Of a DNA stretch of 64,000 bases, positions 36,986-45,796 are shown in pieces. Below the pieces are notes generated by a model that ran no database searches, had not been told where the DNA came from, and saw nothing but the letters and a program-made list of their open reading frames with translations. Numbering within the stretch: position 1 is the stretch's first letter; every line of letters starts with the position of its first letter. Made by a program: the position numbers and the translations under genes. This DNA comes from Paenibacillus sp. FSL R5-0341 (GTDB lineage: Bacteria > Bacillota > Bacilli > Paenibacillales > Paenibacillaceae), in the NCBI RefSeq assembly GCF_037975235.1, contig NZ_CP150241.1, positions 1,302,001 through 1,366,000 of the forward strand, given 5' to 3'.

Positions 36986-38463
36986 ATCAGCGGAAGAGAT
37001 TCCGAGGGTGGACATTTTCGAAGAGAGGGGTTGTTGCTTCCATGTTGCTGATGCTGATTGTTGGAGCTACGGGTTGTTCTGGAGAAGGAGTAGGAGAAAC
37101 GGTGTCCCGTCCCGTCTTTCCTGAAGCTCCTCAACATACTCAGTTGTATGACACTTCCATTTTGGACGATGAATCACGCTGGACGGTGAACAATGCGCAT
37201 GATCCAGCTATTATCAAAACCGATCAGGGCTACTACGTCTATTCCACAGACGTTCGTGTAGCAGGAGAAGCGAAACCCGGTGTCATGGTACGAAAATCAG
37301 ATGATCTGATTAACTGGACATGGGTAGGTCAGGCTCTGTCCGGTATTCCGCAAGAAGCGCTGGATTGGACAGGTGCAGTCAATCTGTGGGCACCGGATGT
37401 GATCCAGGCTGGCGATACCTATCGGATGTATTATTCGGCTTCTTCTTTTGGCAGTACCCAGTCGGCCATTGGTCTTCAGACATCCTCATCTCCCGAAGGT
37501 CCATGGACTGATGAAGGACTGGTTGTGAAAACTTCTGCGAATGAACAGGACAAATTAAATGCCATTGATGCTAATCCCATCGTAGATGCCGAGGGCAATT
37601 CGTGGATGGTATATGGTTCATTCTTTGACGGAATTTACATTGCGCCACTTGATCCAGACACCGGGAAATTCAAGGACGAGGGTTATGGTACACGCATTGC
37701 CGCTCGGGATCGTGCTACCGAAGAAGGTGCAGTCGAAGGTCCTTACATTGTGTATAACCCGGAGTTCAAAAAATATTATCTGTTCGTCTCCTATGATTCC
37801 TTATTCGAGGACTATAACGTGCGGGTTTCGCGTGCTGATTCAATCACAGGACCGTATACGGACATAAACGGCAATAACATGCTGGATACAGAGTATTTGC
37901 CGCAATATGAGATCGGCACCAAAATTCTCGGCGGTTATCGCTTCACAGAAGGTGAGGGCTGGGTTGCGCCCGGACATAACTCCGTTCTGAAGGACGGAGA
38001 AGATTATTACATCGTGCATCATGCACGGGGTGAGACGGATAAAAACTGGCCATATCTGCATGTACGCAAAATGTTATGGACCAAGGACGGCTGGCCTGTG
38101 GTTTCACCGGAGCGTTACGCCGGTGAGACAGCACAGGACATTCCAAAGTCCATGATAGCCGGGGAGTGGGAAGGCATGGCGCTTGACCCGTCCGTAGACG
38201 GGCAAATTCAGGCCGTGCCATATACCCTAACGGGCAACGGTAAAATTCAAAGCAAAAACGGTTCAGGAACCTGGACGTTTGATGGTAAACAAACATTGAC
38301 ACTAAAGTGGAAAGAAAGCCCATGGGGCGGAGCTTCCACGGAAGAGCTGCAACTGCTGCCGTCCTGGGACTGGGAGCGAAGCCAGCCGGCACTCGTAATG
38401 ACAGGCCTCGATGACCACGGCGTGGCGGTCTGGGGCAAGCAGATCAGCGCACCTGAGGAGTGA
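36982..38463 (+). CDS. GH43 endo-arabinanase lipoprotein
   Basis: The 493-residue protein has a lipoprotein signal (VGATGC lipobox, Cys about 32). The propeller domain (about 60-390) has AHDPAIIKTD (base Asp), NAIDANPIV (pKa Asp), GAVEGPYIV (acid Glu) and a WAPDVIQAGDTYRMYYS blade. A small C-terminal beta domain (about 395-493) has GKIQSKNGSGTWTFDGKQ, seen in two-domain arabinanases such as AbnB/Abn2. It is a surface-anchored debrancher feeding the importer whose permease gene it overlaps by 4 nt. The TGA stop is embedded in the first bases of repeat unit 1. It is related to but longer than the secreted arabinanase at 32618. Confidence 0.92.
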   Translation: MNQRKRFRGWTFSKRGVVASMLLMLIVGATGCSGEGVGETVSRPVFPEAPQHTQLYDTSILDDESRWTVNNAHDPAIIKTDQGYYVYSTDVRVAGEAKPGVMVRKSDDLINWTWVGQALSGIPQEALDWTGAVNLWAPDVIQAGDTYRMYYSASSFGSTQSAIGLQTSSSPEGPWTDEGLVVKTSANEQDKLNAIDANPIVDAEGNSWMVYGSFFDGIYIAPLDPDTGKFKDEGYGTRIAARDRATEEGAVEGPYIVYNPEFKKYYLFVSYDSLFEDYNVRVSRADSITGPYTDINGNNMLDTEYLPQYEIGTKILGGYRFTEGEGWVAPGHNSVLKDGEDYYIVHHARGETDKNWPYLHVRKMLWTKDGWPVVSPERYAGETAQDIPKSMIAGEWEGMALDPSVDGQIQAVPYTLTGNGKIQSKNGSGTWTFDGKQTLTLKWKESPWGGASTEELQLLPSWDWERSQPALVMTGLDDHGVAVWGKQISAPEE

Positions 38464-38754
38464 GGCTGTAACCCAGCGAGCGCGAAAAGAGCGAGCTACT
38501 GCTCTAAGGGTGCACAAGCAGTGAGGGGGGAGGAAGGAGCCGCAGGAGCGAGTTTGGCATCCGATTTCAACCGCAGAGAGCGGTGATAAAAAGAAATCGG
38601 AGGACAAGAGAGCACCAAGGTCCTACCGCCACCGAACGCCCGCTGTGCATGACAAGCCGGCCAATAGCTCTGCGGCCAGCCCTGCATTACATGGGGAGAG
38701 TTGACCCTGCGAAGCGGTCAACCCCATAAGACCGAGCCACCAAAAAGGCTCGAA
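38460..38754. repeat. tandem non-coding repeat, unit 1
   Basis: 295 bases beginning GTGAGGCTGTAACCCAGCGA. The stop codon of the arabinanase lipoprotein lies in its first bases. Internal features: AGAGC/GCTCT; CCGATTTC...GAAATCGG enclosing ACCGC/GCGGT; GGCCGG/CCGGCC-like palindromes; GTTGACC/GGTCAAC; and a final CGAGCC/GGCTCG hairpin. There is no ribosome site or plausible protein. It is G/C-richer than the neighbourhood. Confidence 0.85.
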
Positions 38755-39050
38755 GTGAGGTTGTAACCCAGCGAGCGCGGTGAGAGCGAGCTGCCGCTCC
38801 GAGGGTGCACAAGCAGTGAGGGGGGAGGAAGGAGCCGCAGGAGCGAGTTTGGCATCCGATTTCAACCGCAGAGAGCGGTGATAAAAAGAAATCGGAGGAC
38901 AAGAGAGCACCAAGGTCCTACCATCCCCGAACGTCCGCTGTGCACCACAAAGCTGGCCTATAGCTATGCGGCCAGCTCTGCATTACATGGGGAGAGTTGA
39001 CCCTGCGAAGCGGTCGACCCCATAAAACCGAGCCAAAAATAAGGCTCGGA
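38755..39050. repeat. tandem non-coding repeat, unit 2
   Basis: 296 bases, nearly identical to unit 1 over its whole length. Differences within the stems mostly keep pairing (for example GTTGACC/GGTCGAC, where a U-G pair replaces U-A). This points to selection on RNA or DNA structure and not on sequence alone. Confidence 0.85.
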
Positions 39051-39300
39051 GTGAGGTTGTAACCCAGCGAGCGTGGAAAGAGCGAGCTACTGCTCTAAGG
39101 GTGCACAAGCAGTGAGGGGGAGGAAGGAGCCGCAGGAGCGAGTTTGGCATTCGATTTCAACCGCCAAGAGCGGGTGGAAAAGAAATCGGAGGACAAGAGA
39201 GAACCAAGGCCCTGCCACCCCCGAACGCCCGCTGTGCACTCAAATAGCTCTTCTCTTTTCTGCATCGTACACACAACCTCAACTCCGAGCCACCACACAC
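39051..39300. repeat. tandem non-coding repeat, unit 3 (3' part altered)
   Basis: It matches units 1 and 2 for about 190 bases, then loses the GGCC palindromes and the GTTGACC hairpin, retaining only a CGAGCCACC trace near 39286. The CGATTTC/GAAATCG stem is kept. It ends 21 bases before the next gene and probably forms part of its leader. Confidence 0.8.
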
Positions 39301-39321
39301 ATTTGAAAGGGGAGCATTCCC

Positions 39322-40302
39322 ATGACTGATTCCATTACATTTACTAATCCCATCCTGGAGCAGCGTGCTGATCCGTGGGTGTACCGTCATACGGACGGTT
39401 ACTATTACTTTTCCGCATCCGTACCAGCCTTTGACCGGATTGAGATCCGGCGAGCAGAGACGTTGGAAGGATTAAGAGATGCCGAGCCAGTAACGGCTTG
39501 GACCAAGCGTGACACAGGGCCAATGAGTGCCAACATCTGGGCACCGGAAATTCATTTTATCGATGGCAAATGGTACATACATTACGCTGCGGCTCACACC
39601 AGTGAGACCAACGAAGGCCTGTTCGACCATCGGATGTATGTTCTGGAGAACGATTCGGCGAATCCACTTGAAGGAGAGTGGGTAGAGAAAGGGCAGATTT
39701 ACACCCGGTGGGAATCATTCGCGCTGGATGCAACGACCTTTGAACATAAGGGAATCCGCTATCTGGTGTGGGCGCAGAAAGATCCTGATATTGTGGGCAA
39801 CTCGAACCTGTACATTTCCGAAATGGAAAACCCGTGGACGCTACGCGGTGAACAGGTCATGATCTCTACGCCAGAGTACGATTGGGAGATCATCGGCTTT
39901 AAGGTCAATGAAGGAGCAGCCGTGATGCACCGAAATGGAAGAGTGTTTATCTGTTACTCAGCCAGCGCGACTGATTACAATTATTGTATGGGTCTGCTCA
40001 CTGCAGATGAAAATGCCGACCTGCTTGATCCGGAAAGCTGGGTAAAATCACCCGAGCCGGTATTCCAGACTTGTGAAGCGAACGGCCAATACGGTCCGGG
40101 CCATAACAGCTTTACGGTATCAACGGATGGCAAGACCGATATTATGATTTATCATGCGCGTAATTACAAAGACATCGAGGGTGATCCCTTGTATGATCCG
40201 AACCGTCACGCTCGTGCTCAAGTGATTCATTGGCGTGAAGATGGCACACCTGATTTCGGTGTTCCGGCTCCAGATGGAAAAGCAGTAGCAGAAGCGAAAT
40301 AA
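39322..40302 (+). CDS. intracellular GH43 exo-alpha-1,5-L-arabinofuranosidase
   Basis: The 326-residue protein has no signal peptide. It is a single GH43 propeller with FTNPILEQRADPWVYR (base Asp), SFALDATTFEH (pKa Asp) and FKVNEGAAVM (acid Glu), plus IWAPEIHFIDGKWYIHYA and a GQYGPGHNSFTVS loop. This pattern is that of the GH43_26-type exo-arabinofuranosidases, which release single arabinose units from arabino-oligosaccharides. GGGGAG is 7 nt before the ATG. It sits at the end of the arabinan locus, separated from the importer genes by the three repeats, and is followed by a terminator. Imported oligosaccharides are its likely substrate, together with GH51. Confidence 0.92.
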   Translation: MTDSITFTNPILEQRADPWVYRHTDGYYYFSASVPAFDRIEIRRAETLEGLRDAEPVTAWTKRDTGPMSANIWAPEIHFIDGKWYIHYAAAHTSETNEGLFDHRMYVLENDSANPLEGEWVEKGQIYTRWESFALDATTFEHKGIRYLVWAQKDPDIVGNSNLYISEMENPWTLRGEQVMISTPEYDWEIIGFKVNEGAAVMHRNGRVFICYSASATDYNYCMGLLTADENADLLDPESWVKSPEPVFQTCEANGQYGPGHNSFTVSTDGKTDIMIYHARNYKDIEGDPLYDPNRHARAQVIHWREDGTPDFGVPAPDGKAVAEAK

Positions 40303-40324
40303 GAGATAGTGAAACCTTAAATAC

Positions 40325-40366
40325 GAGAGCCCTTAGTTAGCGAGTGATGCTGATTAAGGGCTCTTC
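40325..40366 (+). terminator. terminator after the GH43 gene
   Basis: A GAGAGCCCTTA...AGC / GCT...TAAGGGCTCTTCT long stem. Confidence 0.8.
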
Positions 40367-40497
40367 TGTATGTGAGCGATAAGATAGAACGGCCTAAGTA
40401 TCGATGTCTTGGATATAAAACAAAGCAACCACAACGATGATTTTTGCGTATGAGAAAGATACGGATTACGATACACAACCTATTAGGAGGATCACAT

Positions 40498-41343
40498 ATG
40501 GATTCACGCGAAACATTGGACCACGAACTTGAACAGATTTTGAAATGGGAAAAACAACAGAAGGACTTGTTTATATGGGATAAAATCGGGCGTTTACCGT
40601 TTGCGATGTTGGATAAGGTGATGCCTAAAGCGCTGAAACAGAAAATCGGAGATTCCCTGAATGACGTCGGTCAATATGTACAGAATGGGGGCAAGTTCCT
40701 CGTACAGAAGAAAAAAGTAGCCAAGCTGTTGCAAGAGGAAGCCGAGAAATCCGGTTATTCCATGACGGACACGACTGATCGTCTGGAACAGGATGCTGAA
40801 GCTGAGGGGACAGCGAAGATTCATAGTGTAGAGAATCTGCCACTTCAGGTGCTGGACCAGGTAGCCGATAACATTACCGAGAGTCGAACGAAGTTTGCCG
40901 CGGCTCAGGGAGCAGCTACAGGGTTCGGTGGCATTGTAACCATTGCAGCAGATATTCCCATGGTGATGGGGCTTTCTCTGAAGGTACTGCAGGAGATGGC
41001 ACTATGTTACGGCTATGATCCCGATGAACCGCTGGAGCGTATCTTTATCGTCAAATGTCTGCAATTCTCTTCCGCCGATATCGTAGGCAAGAAAGCGATC
41101 ATTGAAGAACTGGCAGCTTACGATGATCCAGACAAGCCTATTGAAGTGGTATCGCAAATGCAGGGTTGGCGGGAAGTTTTTAACTCCTACAGTGAATCCT
41201 TTGGTTGGAAGAAATTGTTTCAACTTGTGCCGATTGCCGGCATGGTCTTTGGTTCAGTGAGCAACAAAAATACGATCCGTGATGTAGCCGAAGCAGGTAA
41301 AATGCTGTACAAAAAACGGCTGATCCTTCAGCGTTTGAAATAA
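40498..41343 (+). CDS. EcsC-family protein
   Basis: The 281-residue protein starts at the ATG with AGGAGG 7 nt upstream; a longer frame from 40444 lacks a site. It shows the EcsC pattern: an amphipathic N-terminal helix rich in Lys/Glu (LEQILKWEKQQKDLFIWDKIG), a glycine-rich stretch (FAAAQGAATGFGGIVTIAADIPMVMGLSLKVLQEMALCYGYD) and a C-terminal VPIAGMVFGSVSNKNTIRDVAEAGKMLYKKR. EcsC is named after the third gene of the Bacillus ecs operon; its biochemical function is not established. Here it stands alone, without ecsAB. Confidence 0.88.
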   Translation: MDSRETLDHELEQILKWEKQQKDLFIWDKIGRLPFAMLDKVMPKALKQKIGDSLNDVGQYVQNGGKFLVQKKKVAKLLQEEAEKSGYSMTDTTDRLEQDAEAEGTAKIHSVENLPLQVLDQVADNITESRTKFAAAQGAATGFGGIVTIAADIPMVMGLSLKVLQEMALCYGYDPDEPLERIFIVKCLQFSSADIVGKKAIIEELAAYDDPDKPIEVVSQMQGWREVFNSYSESFGWKKLFQLVPIAGMVFGSVSNKNTIRDVAEAGKMLYKKRLILQRLK

Positions 41344-41400
41344 GGTTACAGAAGAAGTAGTCTTATAGCAGAATACTTAATTGAAAGAGATGAATTTTAC

Positions 41401-41889
41401 ATGTTAAACAAACAAGGTTTCTATGATCTTTTAGATCGCAACAATATCGTTTACGAGAGTATTGAACATCCCGCAGTATATACGATGGAGGAAATATTCT
41501 CTTATCAGATTCCACATACAGAACATATCGTTAGAAATCTGTTTCTGCGTGATGACAAGAAGCGCAACTATTATCTGGTAACGATTGCTGGAACGAAGTC
41601 AGTTGATTTGAGAAGTTTAGGCGAAAAGATACCTAGCCGTAAACTCAGTTTTGCGAGTGAAAAGGATTTGTTGGAGTTACTCGGATTGGAAAAAGGGCAT
41701 GTTAACCCTATGGGGGTTCTCAATAATATTCAGAAGAACGTAACCGTCGTCTTTGACAAGGATCTAGTCGGTCAGAAAATTGGAATTCATCCCATGGAAA
41801 ATACGGCGACGGTATTCCTTGAATTTGAAGATGTGAAGAAACTGATTACAGATCAAGGTAGTAGCGTTGTCATGTGTGACGTGGAATAA
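41401..41889 (+). CDS. prolyl-tRNA editing protein (YbaK/ProX type)
   Basis: The 162-residue single-domain protein matches the ProXp-ala/PrdX editing family: YDLLDRNNIVYESIEHPAVYTMEE at the N-terminus, HIVRNLFLRDDKKRNYYLVTIAG with the conserved K in the substrate pocket, and HVNPMGVLNN in the C-terminal half. Such proteins hydrolyse Ala- (or related) tRNA-Pro in trans. The proS gene elsewhere in this window keeps an internal insertion domain, so the two editing routes may coexist. The ribosome site is weak. It is followed by a terminator. Confidence 0.9.
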   Translation: MLNKQGFYDLLDRNNIVYESIEHPAVYTMEEIFSYQIPHTEHIVRNLFLRDDKKRNYYLVTIAGTKSVDLRSLGEKIPSRKLSFASEKDLLELLGLEKGHVNPMGVLNNIQKNVTVVFDKDLVGQKIGIHPMENTATVFLEFEDVKKLITDQGSSVVMCDVE

Positions 41890-41925
41890 ACGGTTGAAGC
41901 TAAATTCGAGAAAAACAAATATATC

Positions 41926-41974
41926 AAAAGGGTTCCTGCCGCTCTGTAAATACAGAGTTGGAGGGAACCCTTTT
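41926..41974. terminator. bidirectional terminator
   Basis: AAAAGGGTTCC / GGAACCCTTTT with an inner CTCTGTA/TACAGAG stem, between the converging editing-protein and MFS genes. Confidence 0.88.
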
Positions 41975-42010
41975 GTTGTGGTTAGACTTTTTATTTACTA
42001 CAAATGTAGG

Positions 42011-43285
42011 TTACTCTTCACTACCGTTTTCTTTCGCCCAGATATTCAGTAATTTATCGGATGGAAGCAGGAACGTGAAGATCCCGAGCAGGGGCAGAAA
42101 GCTGCACACCTGCATTACTGGTGATACGCCGAAGACATCAATCCAGTTGCCCAGAACAAGTGCGCCCAAGCCTCCCATACCAAATGCCAGACCTGTAATC
42201 AGGCCCGAGACCGTTCCGATTTTGCCTGGAATCAGCATTTGCGCGTATACAACCGTAACCGAGAAGCTAGATAACATGATAAAACCAATAATGGTTAGCA
42301 GTACGCCTGTCCAGAACAGATTCGCATAAGGCAACAACAGAGCAAGTGGAGCAGCTCCGGCCATGGACAGGAAGATCAGGTTACGTTTGCCGAATCGATC
42401 CGCCAAGGGGCCTCCAAAGAACGTACCCAGTGCTCCGGCAGCCAGGAACAAGAAGATATAGATCTGCGCGTCCTCTGTGGACAATCCAAAAGTATCTTTC
42501 AGATTAAACGCATAGAAGCTGCCGATGGAAGCGATATACCAGGAACGAACAAAGACGAGCAAGATCAATAGTGTAATGGCGGCAGTAATCTTTTTACGTA
42601 AAGCAGGATTGGGTGCACGACGGGCAGCAGCCTGTCTACGCAGATATCCTCCCGATTGCAGCATGCGTCCATACCAACGGGCGATGTAGATCTGAACTGC
42701 AATTCCCATGGCAGCAATGCCTGTAAATCCAATGGCACCAAACAGTCCAAACGGGATAAAGATCCAGCGTGTAAGCAATGGGGCAAGGGACTGTCCGGCG
42801 TTACCTCCGACCTGGAAGATGGATTGTGCCAGCCCACGGCGCTGACCAGCAGCCATATGCGATACCCGTGAACCTTCCGGATGGAAAGCAGCAGAACCCA
42901 GACCGACAAAAATAACGGAGATGAGCACAGCCATATAACTGTCAGCGAAGGCCAACAGCAACATGCCGGTAAATGTAAAACCCATGCCAATGGGCAGAAT
43001 GGAAGGCGTCGGTTTTTTATCTGCAAACCAGCCTACGACAGGCTGCATAATGGATGCGGTAAAGTTAATAGCAAATGAGATCCATCCGATCTGAGTATAC
43101 GTGAGATGCATGGAATCTTTTAGAATCGGAAAAATGGCTGGAATAACCGACTGGATCGAATCATTGAAAAGATGAACCAGACTGATGGCAATAAGTATCC
43201 GGTAAACGGTGCTTTGGGCATCCGATCCGGGTGGGGCTTTCGAACGCGCTGTGGCGTCCTTGGTTAAAGTGGATTGAGTAGACAT
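42011..43285 (-). CDS. MFS efflux transporter, fosmidomycin-resistance (Fsr) type
   Basis: The 424-residue protein has twelve membrane helices from about residue 30 (ILIAISLVHLFNDSIQSVIPAIFPILKDSM). Conserved pieces are HLFNDSIQS, GWFADKKPTPSILPIGM, GLGSAAFHPEGSRV and the central GPLADRFGKRN loop. These fit the Fsr branch, whose E. coli member exports fosmidomycin. The substrate here is unknown. The ATG at 43285 has AAAGGAG 8-9 nt upstream; a longer start at 43312 has no site. It is monocistronic. Confidence 0.9.
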   Translation of the reverse strand: MSTQSTLTKDATARSKAPPGSDAQSTVYRILIAISLVHLFNDSIQSVIPAIFPILKDSMHLTYTQIGWISFAINFTASIMQPVVGWFADKKPTPSILPIGMGFTFTGMLLLAFADSYMAVLISVIFVGLGSAAFHPEGSRVSHMAAGQRRGLAQSIFQVGGNAGQSLAPLLTRWIFIPFGLFGAIGFTGIAAMGIAVQIYIARWYGRMLQSGGYLRRQAAARRAPNPALRKKITAAITLLILLVFVRSWYIASIGSFYAFNLKDTFGLSTEDAQIYIFLFLAAGALGTFFGGPLADRFGKRNLIFLSMAGAAPLALLLPYANLFWTGVLLTIIGFIMLSSFSVTVVYAQMLIPGKIGTVSGLITGLAFGMGGLGALVLGNWIDVFGVSPVMQVCSFLPLLGIFTFLLPSDKLLNIWAKENGSEE

Positions 43286-43538
43286 GTACAATTCTCCTTT
43301 GGTCGCGGTCACGAGGGATCAGCGCCTGATGTTGTAATATATGCGTGTAAGCATATTGTTACATAATAGGATAGATTGATTGGACCGACAAGGGGAACAA
43401 GGGAAAACGTTGGTGAATTCAACTCTATTTCCGAGGTGTTTATTAATAGCATTACATTTACAAAATAAACGTATTACTTTAGCATCTTCTGTAAGAAGAC
43501 CCATATTTATGTGTAAGAAGGATAGAGGAGGGATGGAT

Positions 43539-43751
43539 ATGAAATCCTTATCACCTTATGAATCCGCCAAACGTGAGTTGGTGATGACCATTATATATAT
43601 GGCTGTAATAACGTTTCAGGCTATCTATGTAGCACCGAAATCTCTATCTGCTGCCATCGTCATATTTATCATTTTTCAATCGATTGGTGTGTTGATGCTG
43701 ACACATTACATTAAAAAAGTCAAAGAACTAAAGGACGATCAGTCTACTTGA
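43539..43751 (+). CDS. small two-helix membrane protein
   Basis: The 70-residue protein has a GAGGAGGG site 6 nt before the ATG at 43539; another ATG six bases earlier is too close. Two hydrophobic helices (about 13-29 and 36-56) are followed by a charged tail, KKVKELKDDQST. No family recognised. It diverges from the MFS exporter gene (254 nt apart) and has its own terminator, so it is a genuine small gene. Confidence 0.7.
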   Translation: MKSLSPYESAKRELVMTIIYMAVITFQAIYVAPKSLSAAIVIFIIFQSIGVLMLTHYIKKVKELKDDQST

Positions 43752-43806
43752 ATGCGCTGCGATCCCATTGTATTGATACACTGAGTTCCATACAGGTTTA
43801 TACTTG

Positions 43807-43847
43807 AAAAGCCGAACTTCTTCAGATTTTGAAGAGTTCGGCTTTTC
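43807..43847. terminator. terminator (small membrane protein / queF side)
   Basis: A perfect AAAAGCCGAACT / AGTTCGGCTTTT stem with T-rich flanks, between converging genes. Confidence 0.88.
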
Positions 43848-43898
43848 TGTATCCTATAATTTGACTTTATTTATAGCAGAGCTGATTTATCCAGCAGT

Positions 43899-44390
43899 TT
43901 AACGATTATCAATCGTCTCTGGATACATATCATGATTCATCATACGATGGTCGGCCATCTGTTCGTACTTCGTTCCCGGCTTACCGTAGTTCGTGTATGG
44001 GTCAATGGAGATGCCGCCGCGCGGTGTGAATTTGCCCCATACTTCGATGTAGCGCGGGTCCATTAGCTTGATCAGGTCGTTCATGATGATGTTCACACAG
44101 TCCTCGTGGAAATCACCATGGTTGCGGAAGCTGAACAGGTACAGCTTGAGTGATTTACTTTCCACCATTTTGATATCAGGAATGTAGCTGATATAGATCG
44201 TTGCAAAGTCAGGCTGACCCGTAATCGGGCACAGGCTAGTGAACTCCGGGCAATTGAATTTTACAAAATAATCGCGGTACGGATGTTTGTTATCAAAGTT
44301 CTCCAAGATTCCTGGATCATATTCAAACGTATATTTTACGTTCTGGTTGCCCAGCAATGTCACATCTTGCATCTCTTCAGGTTGTCTCAT
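43899..44390 (-). CDS. queF: NADPH-dependent 7-cyano-7-deazaguanine reductase
   Basis: The 163-residue protein is the short, single-domain QueF. It has the catalytic Cys in [23 protein letters not shown], the family motif [21 protein letters not shown] (NADPH/substrate site) and a C-terminal [14 protein letters not shown]. It reduces preQ0 to preQ1, the last step made by this operon (queC-D-E-F). Its start (AAGGAG about 12 nt upstream) lies 148 nt after queE; the gap contains two tiny open frames (11 and 37 codons) that I do not support as genes. Confidence 0.96.
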   Translation of the reverse strand: MRQPEEMQDVTLLGNQNVKYTFEYDPGILENFDNKHPYRDYFVKFNCPEFTSLCPITGQPDFATIYISYIPDIKMVESKSLKLYLFSFRNHGDFHEDCVNIIMNDLIKLMDPRYIEVWGKFTPRGGISIDPYTNYGKPGTKYEQMADHRMMNHDMYPETIDNR

Positions 44391-44538
44391 CGGTTATTAA
44401 ACGCTCCTTGTTTCCGTCAAAGCCGAAGCCTTGCGGTATATATGAATAGGCGTGTTTTGCCTGTTGAATTCTTTTGTTTTCTAAGGACATTTCGTCTTCA
44501 TCCTTACATCATGCCGCTCATTCCACCCATACTGCCCA

Positions 44539-45312
44539 TCACACGCCGCGTTTGTTGCCCCATACCAGCGTATGAAGCTGTGGAAGCACACGAACATCAT
44601 TCAGGTCATCGGATGCACTAACTTGGTCAATCAGCCACTCATAACGAGCAAGCAGTGAGGACGCCAGATCTGGCGTATCGGCGGAAGTCACATCCGGGTT
44701 CCCTGTTTGTAAAAATAAATCTGTGCCCGGATACCGTGCATGCACACGGCGGGCATAGTCCAGGTCTGTCTCATCGAAGATCACGATCTTCAGACTATGA
44801 CTTCGTTCTACCGGGCCAGCGGCCAACCGTTTGATCAGATCATCCAGCACGGCCCAATCGGTGTCCATACCGGAGCTGGGTGGCTTGGGCGAGACGGTGA
44901 CTTCGTCAATGTCCGCCAGCCAAGACTGCCAGCGGGAGCCCTGCGTCTCCACCGCAGTACGGATGCCGTTCTCCCGCAGCAGGGGAACCAATCCGCCCAG
45001 CGAAGCGAGCAGGGCGGGGTTGCCGCCGGAGATGGTAACATGGGAGAAACGCGTGCCGCCAACGCGGCGCAATTCTTCCCATACATCCTCTGGCGTAATC
45101 ATGCGAATCTGGTCCTTGCCACTGCCGTCCCAGGTAAAGGCCGAGTCGCACCAGGAGCAGCGATAATCGCAGCCCGCGGTACGAACAAACATCGTTTTTT
45201 GCCCGATCACCATGCCTTCGCCTTGAACTGTCGGACCAAAAATCTCCATCACGGGAATACGAGCCTCTTTGCGAGATCCCGTCTCATTCACCTGCTCTGT
45301 CACACTACTCAT
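44539..45312 (-). CDS. queE: 7-carboxy-7-deazaguanine synthase, radical SAM
   Basis: The 257-residue protein has the radical-SAM cluster Cys48-x3-Cys52-x2-Cys55 (CDYRCSWC) after IPVMEIFGPTVQGEG, and a GGNPALL SAM-binding segment. It converts 6-carboxytetrahydropterin to 7-carboxy-7-deazaguanine. It overlaps queD by 8 nt, starting at the ATG with a GGGAG site inside queD. A TTG one codon earlier is less likely. Confidence 0.95.
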   Translation of the reverse strand: MSSVTEQVNETGSRKEARIPVMEIFGPTVQGEGMVIGQKTMFVRTAGCDYRCSWCDSAFTWDGSGKDQIRMITPEDVWEELRRVGGTRFSHVTISGGNPALLASLGGLVPLLRENGIRTAVETQGSRWQSWLADIDEVTVSPKPPSSGMDTDWAVLDDLIKRLAAGPVERSHSLKIVIFDETDLDYARRVHARYPGTDLFLQTGNPDVTSADTPDLASSLLARYEWLIDQVSASDDLNDVRVLPQLHTLVWGNKRGV

Positions 45313-45796
45313 CAATCATCCACTCCCGTCTCGCTTCCGCGTAACTGGTTGGTGTCTCAAAGAGTCGGACAAACTCCGTCCGCCCACCATCGGTCAGCCC
45401 GGCATAGGGCTCCGTCTGGAGCGCATGTTCCATCTGTTCGAACAGCCACACGACCATATTTTCAGCCGTTGTATTCATTAAAGGAAGCGTCTCGTTGAGG
45501 TACTGATGATCCAGATATCCCTCAATCTGAGTTTTCCATATATCCTTGATATGTCCAAAATCAACCGTCAGCCCGGTTTCACCCGGATAACCGCTGATGC
45601 CAAAAATAACTTTATACGTATGACCGTGCAAGTTCTTGCACTTGCCTTCATAACAATGCAGATGATGTGCTGCGTCAAAGGTGAATTCTTTGCTTACAAG
45701 CACACGTTTGCGGTGATAGCGCAGCTGGGTGGGTAGAATATCTTCTCCGATGCGTTGCAGATGCTCTACAATACGAAATGTTCCAGGTTCTCTCAT
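45305..45796 (-). CDS. queD: 6-carboxytetrahydropterin synthase
   Basis: The 163-residue protein has zinc ligands in [21 protein letters not shown] (His, and the HGH pair), the catalytic Cys between them and a C-terminal Glu region. It makes 6-carboxytetrahydropterin from dihydroneopterin triphosphate. The first ~15 residues form an extension before the usual start ([13 protein letters not shown]). The ATG at 45796 overlaps the queC stop (ATGA). Confidence 0.95.
   Translation of the reverse strand: MREPGTFRIVEHLQRIGEDILPTQLRYHRKRVLVSKEFTFDAAHHLHCYEGKCKNLHGHTYKVIFGISGYPGETGLTVDFGHIKDIWKTQIEGYLDHQYLNETLPLMNTTAENMVVWLFEQMEHALQTEPYAGLTDGGRTEFVRLFETPTSYAEARREWMIDE

Noticed and set aside
38302..39298. 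Repeated minus-strand frames containing SSDFFLSPLSAVEIGC in each repeat unit
   Set aside because: They recur only because the DNA repeats. Frames start and end at different places, have no ribosome sites and are broken in unit 3.
38460..39300. CRISPR array
   Set aside because: Unit length ~295 bp with continuous identity; no short repeats with unique spacers and no cas genes.
44377..44490. 37-codon frame (MSLENKRIQQAKHAYSYIPQ...) between queE and queF, minus strand
   Set aside because: Only a weak ribosome site; it overlaps the start of queF and has no recognisable similarity. Could be tested by conservation.
44500..44541. Met/Gly-rich 11-codon frame after queE, like a GroEL tail
   Set aside because: Too short, begins inside the queE stop region; similarity is compositional chance or a relic.
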